A stretch of DNA of 55,780 nt from Phocaeicola coprophilus DSM 18228 = JCM 13818 (lineage in GTDB: Bacteria; Bacteroidota; Bacteroidia; Bacteroidales; Bacteroidaceae): assembly GCF_000157915.1 (NCBI RefSeq), contig NZ_EQ973643.1, positions 542,093-597,872 of the forward strand, given 5' to 3'. The stretch's first letter is position 1; each line of letters starts with the position of its first letter. Below the pieces are notes generated by a model that saw nothing but the letters and a program-made list of their open reading frames with translations, ran no database searches and was not told the origin of the DNA. The translations under genes and the position numbers were made by a program. Shown here piece after piece: positions 35,996 through 45,468 of this stretch.

Positions 35996-36082
35996 ATGAA
36001 AAAGATTAAAAGCATTTTGAAAAGAGGATTGGTTAACATGGGAAACAATCAGCTTCGCATGTGGGGTTATATGACCCGATAA
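35996..36082 (+). CDS. 28-residue basic peptide (possible small protein or leader peptide)
   Basis: ATG at 35996, TAA at 36080-36082. The peptide begins MKKIKSILKRGLVNMGNNQL and ends in MWGYMTR. It is strongly basic with an amphipathic first half. It is preceded by a -7 motif and followed, after about 100 nt, by a good terminator, so it sits in its own short transcript. No downstream gene is in position to be controlled by attenuation, because the next gene is on the other strand. It is too short for a family call and could equally be a chance ORF in a small RNA. Confidence 0.4.
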   Translation: MKKIKSILKRGLVNMGNNQLRMWGYMTR

Positions 36083-36185
36083 GTCCAGTCAAAAAGTATT
36101 TTAAGTTTACTTTTTATAGAAGCAAACGAAAAGAAGGAAATAAATTTGAGAGATTTCAATGCGTCAGAGGACCAATTGTGTGTAA

Positions 36186-36215
36186 GTATGGTTTCAACCG
36201 ACAAACCATACTTTT
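36186..36215 (+). terminator. Terminator of the short transcript
   Basis: AGTATGGTTT pairs perfectly with AAACCATACT across an 8-nt loop and is followed by TTTTT. Confidence 0.8.
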
Positions 36216-36269
36216 TTATGCCCTGACATCAGAAAGGTACTTCCAGTAAAAGACAACGGAATCTCAACG

Positions 36270-36313
36270 TAAAAAGGCTTCAATGTGAACACCTGCACAT
36301 TGAAGCCTTTTTC
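36270..36313. terminator. Bidirectional terminator between convergent units
   Basis: A stem of about 17 bp: AAAAAGGCTTCAATGTG and its complement, with a loop of about 8 nt and A-run/T-run flanks. It can end both the short plus-strand transcript and the deaminase gene on the minus strand. Confidence 0.8.
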
Positions 36314-36369
36314 ACTCCTACATAAACTCTTTCTGCCGGTCAACTCCGGCAAAGAGCATGATGGAGATA

Positions 36370-36837
36370 TCAATATTCTGTCTTGTCCTCCTTCGCTTCC
36401 CAGTCTTTAAAAGCCTGAATAGCTTCTTCGGGCAACAATACTTCCGATTTTAATTTCCGGTCAGCCGGTTTCAGATCCAGTTCCTCATAAATAAAGGCAT
36501 CATCAAAACCGATGGCTGCCGCATCATGTTTGTTATTGCCATAATACATGCAGTCCAGATGTGCCCAGTAAATAGCCCCCAGACACATCGGGCAAGGTTC
36601 ACAAGACGTATAGATCTCACAGCCGCTCAAATCAAACGTACCCAGAACTTTGGCTGCAGCGCGGATAGCACTGACCTCCGCATGAGCCGTCGGGTCACAA
36701 TCGGGAGTCACACGGTTCACTCCGGTTGCCACTATTTCTCCGTTTCGGGCTATGACAGCACCAAAAGGTCCTCCACCTTCGGCTACATTTCTGATAGAAA
36801 GTTCTATGGCCTTTCGCATTAAGTCTTCTTTTGTCAT
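36370..36837 (-). CDS. Guanine deaminase-like nucleoside/base deaminase
   Basis: A 155-residue protein of the cytidine-deaminase fold. Zinc ligands are H52 in PTAHAEVSAI and C82/C85 in SCEPCPMC, with E54 as proton shuttle. The overall sequence (GGGPFGAVIARNGEIVATGVN, YGNNKHDAAAIGFDDAFIYEEL) fits the bacterial GuaD type, which converts guanine to xanthine, better than TadA. The start is the ATG at 36837; a TTG two codons upstream is also in frame. A -7 motif TATTTTTG lies at 36864-36871 (minus). Confidence 0.88.
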   Translation of the reverse strand: MTKEDLMRKAIELSIRNVAEGGGPFGAVIARNGEIVATGVNRVTPDCDPTAHAEVSAIRAAAKVLGTFDLSGCEIYTSCEPCPMCLGAIYWAHLDCMYYGNNKHDAAAIGFDDAFIYEELDLKPADRKLKSEVLLPEEAIQAFKDWEAKEDKTEY

Positions 36838-36895
36838 AATCAAAACAACTAAAATTCCTTTTGCAAAAATAAAGATTCCGGCCTGAAAAACGAGT

Positions 36896-38029
36896 TTACA
36901 GGGCTTTTATTTTATATTCTATGATAATCGGATTCCCATCTTCACTGGACGTCTCAACAATTTTGTCCAGCCTCTCAAAATATTGGTTTCTTTTTTCCTC
37001 CGGAACCTCCTTAAGCCTTTCCTTCAATTTATATGGCATAACATAAGTAAGGAACGCACTGTCACTTTCGGTATTATCATAGAAGAAAGAAGATGCAGAC
37101 AAATATGTAAGATCATTCTCCAGTGCAGATAAGTCATAAGCCATCACTTGCGAAGTCTGAATGTTTTTCATCCATACCGTAATATTCCCCTTCTTTATAA
37201 AGGGAACAATAGCATGTGTATTGTCCGCTAATATCCCGTCAAAAAAGCCACGGCTGTCCAATTCCTTTTGATAATCCCGATTATTTTCCTTCATGGCAGA
37301 TTCCTGCTCACTGGTCAACTGCTCTGATGCCAGGTAAGACATTCTATTGAATGTTCCATTCCCTGTGGTATCATACGCAAACAATTCATTTGAACGTCCC
37401 ATAGGAAATAAATAACAATGACCGTATTTTACAAAGGAAATGTTTCTCTGAAGCCCTAATCCTGAATTGTTTTTCAACTGGCTTTCGATAAATTTCCCGT
37501 TTTCATCCAGCAGATGAATCACTTTTTCATCATTCAGGACAGACAACAATATTTTATCACCGGCCAGACGTATTCCTGATGCATTCACACCGATGGGAAT
37601 TTCCTTAGTCCATTTACCGGTACAATCATACACCTGAATCTTGTTTGCAGTCAGAATATAGATGTTTTCATTCTTAATATCAAAATCAGACAACAAAGGG
37701 TATTCTTCCGGTCCTGATCCGATCTTTCCGATGCAATTCCGGAAACGACCTTCTTTATCAAACATCATTAATGGACTATTCCCGGACTTTATATAAATAA
37801 AATTGCCGCGTCTGGTTACTTTTTCTATACTGCCTAACAAAGATGAATCATTGGTTTCAAGCGGTATAACATCGGATATTGTCAGAATGGAAGACATGAG
37901 AGTTTTCTCTTTATGAACAATTTCCGAAGAATCATCTATGATTGCTTCACATTTATCAACCTGCTTTTGTTCACTACATGCGAAAAGGCCGGACAGAGTC
38001 AAGGCTAACAATAAAAAAGTTTTTTTCAT
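36896..38029 (-). CDS. Six-bladed beta-propeller lipoprotein
   Basis: A 377-residue protein with a lipoprotein signal (LLALTLSGLFACSEQ, Cys at 18). The body fits the Bacteroidetes six-bladed beta-propeller family: ISDVIPLETNDSSLLGSIEKVTRRGNFIYI, LMMFDKEGRFRNCIGKIGSGPEEY and DFDIKNENIYILTANKIQVYD. It is probably anchored in a membrane facing the periplasm or surface; its function is unknown. It is monocistronic. Its -7 motif TATTTTTG lies in the T-tract of the groEL terminator just upstream. Confidence 0.82.
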   Translation of the reverse strand: MKKTFLLLALTLSGLFACSEQKQVDKCEAIIDDSSEIVHKEKTLMSSILTISDVIPLETNDSSLLGSIEKVTRRGNFIYIKSGNSPLMMFDKEGRFRNCIGKIGSGPEEYPLLSDFDIKNENIYILTANKIQVYDCTGKWTKEIPIGVNASGIRLAGDKILLSVLNDEKVIHLLDENGKFIESQLKNNSGLGLQRNISFVKYGHCYLFPMGRSNELFAYDTTGNGTFNRMSYLASEQLTSEQESAMKENNRDYQKELDSRGFFDGILADNTHAIVPFIKKGNITVWMKNIQTSQVMAYDLSALENDLTYLSASSFFYDNTESDSAFLTYVMPYKLKERLKEVPEEKRNQYFERLDKIVETSSEDGNPIIIEYKIKAL

Positions 38030-38055
38030 TTCAAGATAAGATTAATCAGCTTACA

Positions 38056-38094
38056 AAAATAAAAGGCCTCTGGAAAAAAACTCCAGAGGCCTTT
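38056..38094 (-). terminator. groEL terminator overlapping the next promoter
   Basis: Arms 38062-38074 and 38082-38094 are perfect 13-bp complements. On the minus strand the stem is followed by TTTTATTTTTG, whose last eight bases are the -7 motif of the beta-propeller gene. Confidence 0.7.
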
Positions 38095-38139
38095 CCTTTT
38101 TATATAATATTAACTATGATAAGCAACTAAGCGACTCTA

Positions 38140-39792
<1,653 letters not shown>

Positions 39793-39811
39793 TTAATTTA
39801 TAAGTTATTGA

Positions 39812-40084
39812 TTAACCAAGCACTGCAAGCACATCGCTCTGACGCATCATCAGATACTTCACACCTTCGTGTTCAATTTCTGTACCTGAATATTTACCGT
39901 ATAAAACTTGATCGCCTACTTTCAAGACCATTTCTTCGTCTTTAGTTCCGTTGCCTACTGCAACGACTTCACCCTGCAACGGTTTTTCTTTCGCTGTGTC
40001 AGGAATAATAATACCGCCGATTGTTTTTTCTTCTGCAGGAGCCGGAAGAATCAGGACTCTGTCTGCTAATGGTTTAATGTTCAT
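39812..40084 (-). CDS. groES: Co-chaperonin GroES
   Basis: A 90-residue protein that caps the GroEL ring. [33 protein letters not shown] includes the mobile loop, and [36 protein letters not shown] completes the barrel. It is the first gene of the groESL operon; the promoter is at 40149-40179. Confidence 0.97.
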   Translation of the reverse strand: MNIKPLADRVLILPAPAEEKTIGGIIIPDTAKEKPLQGEVVAVGNGTKDEEMVLKVGDQVLYGKYSGTEIEHEGVKYLMMRQSDVLAVLG

Positions 40085-40148
40085 AATTCTATGTTTTTAT
40101 ATGTTTATACTTATTGAAATTTGTCCGAAAGGACGCAAACCACATAGC

Positions 40149-40179
40149 CAAAAGTATGCCAAAGCACAAATGTGACAAA
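40149..40179 (-). promoter_or_regulatory. groESL promoter
   Basis: On the minus strand TTTG (40179-40176), 19 nt, TACTTTTG (40156-40149). It is one of the best matches to the Bacteroidetes consensus in the window. Confidence 0.7.
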
Positions 40180-40345
40180 CTGGCAGGACTTTTCTGACAC
40201 AACGTAACAAGTCTGTCAATATATCTGTACTTTCAGTCTGACAAAATTCAGTCACTTTCACTCACAACTTGCCGGAAATAAGTAAAAATTTGTTCCTGTT
40301 AACCAAGATTAATAAATAAATCATAAGTTCTATCTGATAAAACAT

Positions 40346-40353
40346 TACTTTTG
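40346..40353 (+). promoter_or_regulatory. -7 motif of the outer-membrane receptor gene
   Basis: TACTTTTG, 65 nt before the ATG. Confidence 0.45.
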
Positions 40354-40417
40354 ACACATTAAATAAGAATCATGCATCTTCAATAAATCTTATTATACAA
40401 AAAACAACCAAAGTACT

Positions 40418-42907
40418 ATGCAAACAAATGTTCTTTCAAAAATGCTCTGCATTTTATTTTGCCTGATTGCAACATGCATTCCGGCTATGGGACAGTCGGG
40501 GAACTACTCTGTCAAAGGCGTATTGGTAGACTCCCTTACAAACGACACGGAACCTTACGCCACCATCCGGATTCTTTCTGCCAAGTCGCCTGACAAACCG
40601 GTCAAACTCAACGTGACGGATGAGAAAGGAAGATTCAATGAAAAACTCACCCAACCGGGAGATTACATCATCACACTGACTTCCGTCGGAAAAAAGACGG
40701 TGGAACGCAAGTTCACGCTCTCTGCCTCACAAAAGCAGGTAGATCTGGGTACGCTTTATACAGCTGAAGCCAGTGAAATGCTGAAGGGAGTGGAAGTCGT
40801 TGCACAAAAACCGCTGGTAAAGGCTGAAATCGACAAGATTTCATACAGTGTGGAAGACGACCCGGACTCCAAGACAAATACCACACTGGAAATGTTGCGT
40901 AAAGTACCTCTCGTTACGGTAGACGGGGAAGACAATATCCAGGTGAACGGATCCAGCAACTTTAAAGTTCATGTCAACGGAAAGCCCAACACCTTGATGA
41001 GCAACAATCCGAAAGAAGTATTGAGAAGTCTTCCGGCCAATTCTGTCAAGTCAATCGAAGTAATTACTGAACCGGGAGCCAAATACGATGCCGAAGGTAT
41101 CGGCGGTATCCTGAATATCATTACGGATGACGCAAGAATGCAAGGTTACAATGTAACCGTCAATGCGCGCGCCAGCAACATGGGACTGGGCAGCGGTGCA
41201 TACGGTACCGTACAGGTCGGTAAATTTACAGTAACCGGTAACTATGCATATAATTACCAGACCCAGCCGACCGGATACAACGAAAGTACCCGTGAAGATT
41301 TCACATCAACTGACTTCCGTCACTTGAACAGCAATTCGTCTTATGACAGCGACGGAACGTTCCAGTTCGGAAATCTGGAAGGAAGTTATGAAATCGACAC
41401 CCTGAACCTGATCACCTTCTCGGCCAATCTGTTCGGCGGCAAGTTCAACACCAAGAACAATGCTTACACAGAAATGCTGAACGAAGCCCGGGAACATACA
41501 TACAGCTACCGCACCTTGTCGGACAATACCAATAATTTCAGCAATGTCGGTGTGAACCTTGACTATCAGCGTTCCTTCAAAAGAAAAGGAGAATACCTCA
41601 CGCTTTCTTACAAGTTCAACAATTCACCAAACGGAGGAGAAGCAACTACCTCATACGATGAGATTGATAACTACCCGGAAGAACTTTATGGTCCTTTACG
41701 CCGCCAATATTATAACAACGATGCCCACACGGCAGAACATACCGGACAGATAGACTATGTGAATCCCATCAGCGACATGCATTATGTGGATGCCGGTCTG
41801 AAATATATCTACCGCCTCAATGCCAGTGACAGCAAATATTACCGGGAAAATAACGAAGGAGTCATGCAACCCGATGCAGACCTTACCAGCAAGTTCGACC
41901 AGGGACAAAACATCCTGGCTGCGTATGCCGACTATCAGCTGAAGTGGAAAAAACTGGGCGTGAAGGCCGGAGTCAGATACGAACATACCTTTATGGATGT
42001 GGAATATGCGCAGTTACCGGACCGGAACTTCAATGCAAATTTTGATGACGTCGTACCATCGGCCAACATTTCTTATATGCTGGGTAACACCATGACGCTG
42101 CGTGCAAATTATAACATGCGTATCAACCGTCCGGGTATCTGGTACCTGAATCCTTTCCGGGATACCAGCAATCCGACCTCCATCAGCTATGGTAATCCCG
42201 ACCTGGATACGGAAAAGTCACACAATCTGGGCATGACATTCAGCAGTTTCAGCGCCAAATTCAGCTTCAACCTGAACCTGAGTTATATGTTCATCAACAA
42301 TGGTATCGAACACTATTCATTCATGAACAACGGAGTCATGGAAAGTACCTACGGCAACATCGGAAAGAGCAACCGTACACGTCTTTCCCTCTGGATGAAC
42401 TGGAATCCGGGAAACAAAACCCGTATTTCACTGAATGCCAGCGGTTCTTATTCCGACTTCAAGAGCAGTGAATTCGCAGCAGGCAACCACGGTTTCACGG
42501 GCAATTTCTTCGGAAATATCCAGCAGACCCTTCCCTGGGATCTCCGTTTCAGTGTATTCGGCGGAGGCAGCACGCCTTATATTTCCCTGCAAGGAAAAGG
42601 TTCATCCTATCATTATTACGGTTTCAACCTGAGCCGTTCGTTCCTGAAAGAGAAACGCCTTAACGTATCTCTCTTTGCCAGCAACGTATTCAGCAAATAT
42701 CAGGAATATTCCAACGAAACCGTTACAGACACGTTCCGTTCCTGGAGTCTGTCGAAGTCACCCTCACGGAGTTATGGTCTGAGCATCAGCTGGCGTTTCG
42801 GCGAACTGAAAGCACAGGTGAAGAAGACAGCCCGCAGCATCAGTAACGATGACGTCAAAGCCGGCGGTGGCGGACAGGGCGGTTCCACAGGAGGAGGTGC
42901 ACAATAA
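40418..42907 (+). CDS. Outer-membrane beta-barrel receptor (TonB-dependent receptor-like)
   Basis: An 829-residue protein with a signal peptide (MLCILFCLIATCIPAMGQ). A carboxypeptidase-regulatory-like domain (YSVKGVLVDSLTNDTEPYATIRI) follows, then a plug domain (LEMLRKVPLVTVDGEDNIQVNGSSNFKVHVNGKP, EVITEPGAKYDAEGIGGILNIIT) and a large barrel of about 550 residues. This matches the Bacteroidetes outer-membrane-beta-barrel family related to TonB-dependent receptors but not paired with SusD. A Gly-rich tail ends the protein. No SusD-like gene is adjacent, so the ligand is probably not a polysaccharide handled by a Sus system; this is inference. Confidence 0.9.
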   Translation: MQTNVLSKMLCILFCLIATCIPAMGQSGNYSVKGVLVDSLTNDTEPYATIRILSAKSPDKPVKLNVTDEKGRFNEKLTQPGDYIITLTSVGKKTVERKFTLSASQKQVDLGTLYTAEASEMLKGVEVVAQKPLVKAEIDKISYSVEDDPDSKTNTTLEMLRKVPLVTVDGEDNIQVNGSSNFKVHVNGKPNTLMSNNPKEVLRSLPANSVKSIEVITEPGAKYDAEGIGGILNIITDDARMQGYNVTVNARASNMGLGSGAYGTVQVGKFTVTGNYAYNYQTQPTGYNESTREDFTSTDFRHLNSNSSYDSDGTFQFGNLEGSYEIDTLNLITFSANLFGGKFNTKNNAYTEMLNEAREHTYSYRTLSDNTNNFSNVGVNLDYQRSFKRKGEYLTLSYKFNNSPNGGEATTSYDEIDNYPEELYGPLRRQYYNNDAHTAEHTGQIDYVNPISDMHYVDAGLKYIYRLNASDSKYYRENNEGVMQPDADLTSKFDQGQNILAAYADYQLKWKKLGVKAGVRYEHTFMDVEYAQLPDRNFNANFDDVVPSANISYMLGNTMTLRANYNMRINRPGIWYLNPFRDTSNPTSISYGNPDLDTEKSHNLGMTFSSFSAKFSFNLNLSYMFINNGIEHYSFMNNGVMESTYGNIGKSNRTRLSLWMNWNPGNKTRISLNASGSYSDFKSSEFAAGNHGFTGNFFGNIQQTLPWDLRFSVFGGGSTPYISLQGKGSSYHYYGFNLSRSFLKEKRLNVSLFASNVFSKYQEYSNETVTDTFRSWSLSKSPSRSYGLSISWRFGELKAQVKKTARSISNDDVKAGGGGQGGSTGGGAQ

Positions 42908-42937
42908 TCTCACTTCCTGATCCGGAAGTTCAGAATA

Positions 42938-42975
42938 ACGGACCGCGGTATGCAGACCAGCATGCCGCGGTCCGT
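42938..42975 (+). terminator. Hairpin after the receptor gene
   Basis: ACGGACCGCGG (42938-42948) pairs with CCGCGGTCCGT (42965-42975). A short T-run (CTTTTG) follows a few bases later. Confidence 0.6.
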
Positions 42976-43016
42976 ATGCTTTTGACAGAAACCGTCGGCT
43001 GTCTCCCGATTTTTGT

Positions 43017-43024
43017 TACCTTTG
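43017..43024 (+). promoter_or_regulatory. -7 motif of rmuC
   Basis: TACCTTTG, 27 nt before the ATG at 43052. Confidence 0.5.
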
Positions 43025-43051
43025 CAAAGATGAACTTAAAAACTCAGAACC

Positions 43052-44356
43052 ATGGAATTTGTATGGATATTGACCGGCCTTCTCGCCGGAACTCTCATAG
43101 GCTATCTGGCCGCTTCACGGAAAAGCGGTATTCTGCGGGCTCAAATGGAAATGCAGCAAGCCCACGATCTGGAACTTCTGCAAAGCGAACAGCAGCGCAC
43201 TTCCCGGCAGGCAGAAGAGATTACAGCCCTCCAGCAGAGCCTTGCTGTCGCCCGTACTGAAAAGAAAGCGCTGGAAGAACGGCTGGACAACCAGAAAGCA
43301 GAAATCGAAAGCATGCACAAGCAACTGAACCTGGAATTCGAAAACATAGCCAACAAAATCTTCCAGCAGAAAACAGAAACTTTCAGTCAGCTGAGCACGG
43401 AACGGCTGAACATGCTCCTGAAACCTTTTGATGAAAATCTGAAGGAATTCCGTCATCAGGTGGCTGAAGTCTATGACAAGGAATCCAAACAACGTTTCTC
43501 TCTGGAAGACAAGATCAAGGAACTCGTGCAGCTGAACCAGCGCATCAGTGATGAAGCCAACAGCCTTACGCGTGCCCTCAAGGGCGAAAGCAAGACACAG
43601 GGCAACTGGGGAGAAATGATACTGGAAACCATTCTTGAAAACTCGGGCCTGCGTGAAGGTGAAGAATATTTCCGGCAGGAGTTTCTGAAAGATGAAAACG
43701 GCGAAGTGCTGAAGAATGAAAACGGACAGCGCATGCAACCGGATGTTCTCGTTGTGTATCCGGACAACCGCCAGGTCATTATCGACTCAAAGGTTTCACT
43801 CACAGCATATGCCAACTACATAGCAAGTACGGACCCCAAGGAGCAGGAACAATGGCTGAAAGCCCATCTGGCTTCAGTCAAAGCCCACATTGACGAACTG
43901 AGTCAGAAAGATTACTCACACTATAATGCGAAATCACTGGATTTTGTCATGATGTTCATCCCCAATGAACCCGCCTACATGCTGGCACTCCAGACAGACA
44001 CTCACTTGTGGAACTATGCCTACCAGAAGAAAGTTCTCCTCATGAGCCCCACCAATCTGATCGCGGCCCTGCGTCTTGCACTGGATTTGTGGAAACGGGA
44101 ATATCAGGTCAAGAACATTCAGGAAATAGTCAGACGAGGTACAGTACTTTATGAAAAACTGGCCGGATTCACCGAAACCTTCGAAAAGATCGGCGATACC
44201 CTGAATAATGCTTCACAAGCTTATCAGACCGCCCTCGGCCAGTTGTCGGAAGGAAAAGGAAATGTCATCCGCCAGGCTGAAATGCTCAAGGAACTGGGAA
44301 TTACCCCGAAGAAGAAGTTTCCTCCCCGCCTGCAGAAGAGCGACGAGCTTTCTTAA
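43052..44356 (+). CDS. rmuC: DNA recombination protein RmuC
   Basis: A 434-residue protein. An N-terminal membrane anchor ([19 protein letters not shown]) is followed by a long coiled coil (about residues 25-175) and the RmuC nuclease-like domain: [63 protein letters not shown] and [14 protein letters not shown]. The IIDSKVS block is the restriction-endonuclease-like core. RmuC limits inversions at short inverted repeats in E. coli; its exact biochemistry is not settled. Confidence 0.95.
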   Translation: MEFVWILTGLLAGTLIGYLAASRKSGILRAQMEMQQAHDLELLQSEQQRTSRQAEEITALQQSLAVARTEKKALEERLDNQKAEIESMHKQLNLEFENIANKIFQQKTETFSQLSTERLNMLLKPFDENLKEFRHQVAEVYDKESKQRFSLEDKIKELVQLNQRISDEANSLTRALKGESKTQGNWGEMILETILENSGLREGEEYFRQEFLKDENGEVLKNENGQRMQPDVLVVYPDNRQVIIDSKVSLTAYANYIASTDPKEQEQWLKAHLASVKAHIDELSQKDYSHYNAKSLDFVMMFIPNEPAYMLALQTDTHLWNYAYQKKVLLMSPTNLIAALRLALDLWKREYQVKNIQEIVRRGTVLYEKLAGFTETFEKIGDTLNNASQAYQTALGQLSEGKGNVIRQAEMLKELGITPKKKFPPRLQKSDELS

Positions 44357-44359
44357 AAA

Positions 44360-44434
44360 CGCCGAAACGTTTTAATGCAAAGCCCGAAATCTTTTCCTCC
44401 ATTCGCCGAAACGTTTTTTTAAAAGCCCGAAGGC
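44360..44434. repeat. Two copies of the dispersed element
   Basis: Units at 44360-44388 and 44404-44434 share the pattern CGCCGAAACGTTTT, a short A/T linker, then AAAGCCCGAA. The second unit matches 11982-12006 exactly over 25 nt on the opposite strand. They lie between the convergent rmuC and ppx genes. Confidence 0.8.
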
Positions 44435-44470
44435 GCGAATACCAGTCTGTCCGACCGGCTTTGCGCCTTC
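44429..44470. terminator. Hairpin between rmuC and ppx
   Basis: GAAGGCGC (44429-44436) pairs with GCGCCTTC (44463-44470); CTCTATTTT follows on the plus strand. Confidence 0.5.
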
Positions 44471-44498
44471 CTCTATTTTCAATTCAAATGTCTGGAAA

Positions 44499-45416
44499 TC
44501 AAAGTTTCTTCTTGTTCGCATAAAGAGCATCAATGATACCATCCGCCAGACCGATAACAGGCACATAAATGTAAGCCGCATGAATGATATCGGCAATGGT
44601 CAGGAAGATTTCACCGGCAGGCACGATTACATCGGCCCGGTCGGGCTTCAGTGAGAAGCGTTCCATACGCTCAGCCACAGTCAGACATTTCAGACTGTCG
44701 TGCAGACTGTGCAGTGTCGCTACGCTCATCCGTTCGTTTTTCTTGTCTTTCTTTTCTGCCAGACGATAGAGTTTGTTGATATTACCTCCCGAACCGATGA
44801 TGTTCGTTCCAGGGTAAGACTGGGCAATTTCTGCCATATCTTTCTTCAGACGTTCCCATTCGGAATCCTTCACAGCAGCGTTCAGGATGCGGACGGTACC
44901 GATATTATACGAACGGCTGCATACCAGCTGTCCCTGTGACAACAGGTTGATTTCCGTACTGCCACCACCCACATCTACATACATATAGTTTCCCTTGCGG
45001 TCTTCCATGTATTCGATGTGATTGTTGTACACCATTTTGGCCTCTTCCTGTCCGTCAATGATCTCGATGTTGATGCCCGTTTCTTTCCGGATACGCTTGA
45101 TCAGCTCCATACCGTTCTTCGCATCACGCATGGCCGAAGTGGCACAGGCCCGGTAGTCAGCCACGTCATAGATCTTCATCAGATGGCGGAAAGACTTCAT
45201 CAGCCGAATCATGTTTTTCTGTTTCTTCGGTGAAAGTTCTCCCATGGCAAACACGTCAAATCCCAGACGCATCGGCACACGCAACAGCAAAACCTTCGAG
45301 AACTTCACTTCCGGCTCATCTTCATCCAGATGTTTGATGAGCAGACGTACCGCATTCGAACCGATATCGATAGCGGCATAATTTTCGTCACAAATGTTCT
45401 GTTTTTCAATAACCAT
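44499..45416 (-). CDS. Ppx/GppA-type exopolyphosphatase/pppGpp phosphatase
   Basis: A 305-residue member of the ASKHA fold. AAIDIGSNAVRLLI (phosphate loop 1), CATSAMRDAKNG, IIDGQEEAKMVYNNHI, MYVDVGGGSTEINLLSQGQ (phosphate loop 2) and IIGSGGNINKL are all present. It lacks the extra C-terminal domain of full-length E. coli Ppx (about 500 residues) and so matches the short class. It removes terminal phosphates from polyphosphate or pppGpp. It starts 52 nt after the second ppk stop, forming a ppk-ppx pair. Confidence 0.92.
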   Translation of the reverse strand: MVIEKQNICDENYAAIDIGSNAVRLLIKHLDEDEPEVKFSKVLLLRVPMRLGFDVFAMGELSPKKQKNMIRLMKSFRHLMKIYDVADYRACATSAMRDAKNGMELIKRIRKETGINIEIIDGQEEAKMVYNNHIEYMEDRKGNYMYVDVGGGSTEINLLSQGQLVCSRSYNIGTVRILNAAVKDSEWERLKKDMAEIAQSYPGTNIIGSGGNINKLYRLAEKKDKKNERMSVATLHSLHDSLKCLTVAERMERFSLKPDRADVIVPAGEIFLTIADIIHAAYIYVPVIGLADGIIDALYANKKKL

Positions 45417-45468
45417 AGTTTCTCTCCTTCCTTATTAATCCTGACGGCCGGTAGTCGCAAGGCTCCGG

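Larger units (their letters stand above)
35853..36369. other. Region with a short free-standing transcription unit
   Basis: After the Nudix terminator comes a -7 motif (35955-35962), a 28-codon ORF (35996-36082), about 100 nt without a credible gene, a terminator (36186-36215) and a second hairpin (36270-36313). The whole looks like one short independent RNA of about 250 nt. Confidence 0.55.
40085..40417. other. Divergent promoter region groES / outer-membrane receptor
   Basis: No gene. It holds the groESL promoter (40149-40179, minus) and a -7 motif TACTTTTG at 40346-40353 for the receptor gene. The stretch between is A+T-rich; no CIRCE-like or other long inverted repeat was found. Confidence 0.6.

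Noticed and set aside
36061-36249. 62-codon frame from a GTG start
   Set aside because: It runs straight through a strong terminator hairpin at 36186-36215 and overlaps the 28-codon ORF; no ribosome site.
40085-40417. CIRCE-type heat-shock operator upstream of groES
   Set aside because: No long inverted repeat of the CIRCE type is present; only a standard promoter is seen.
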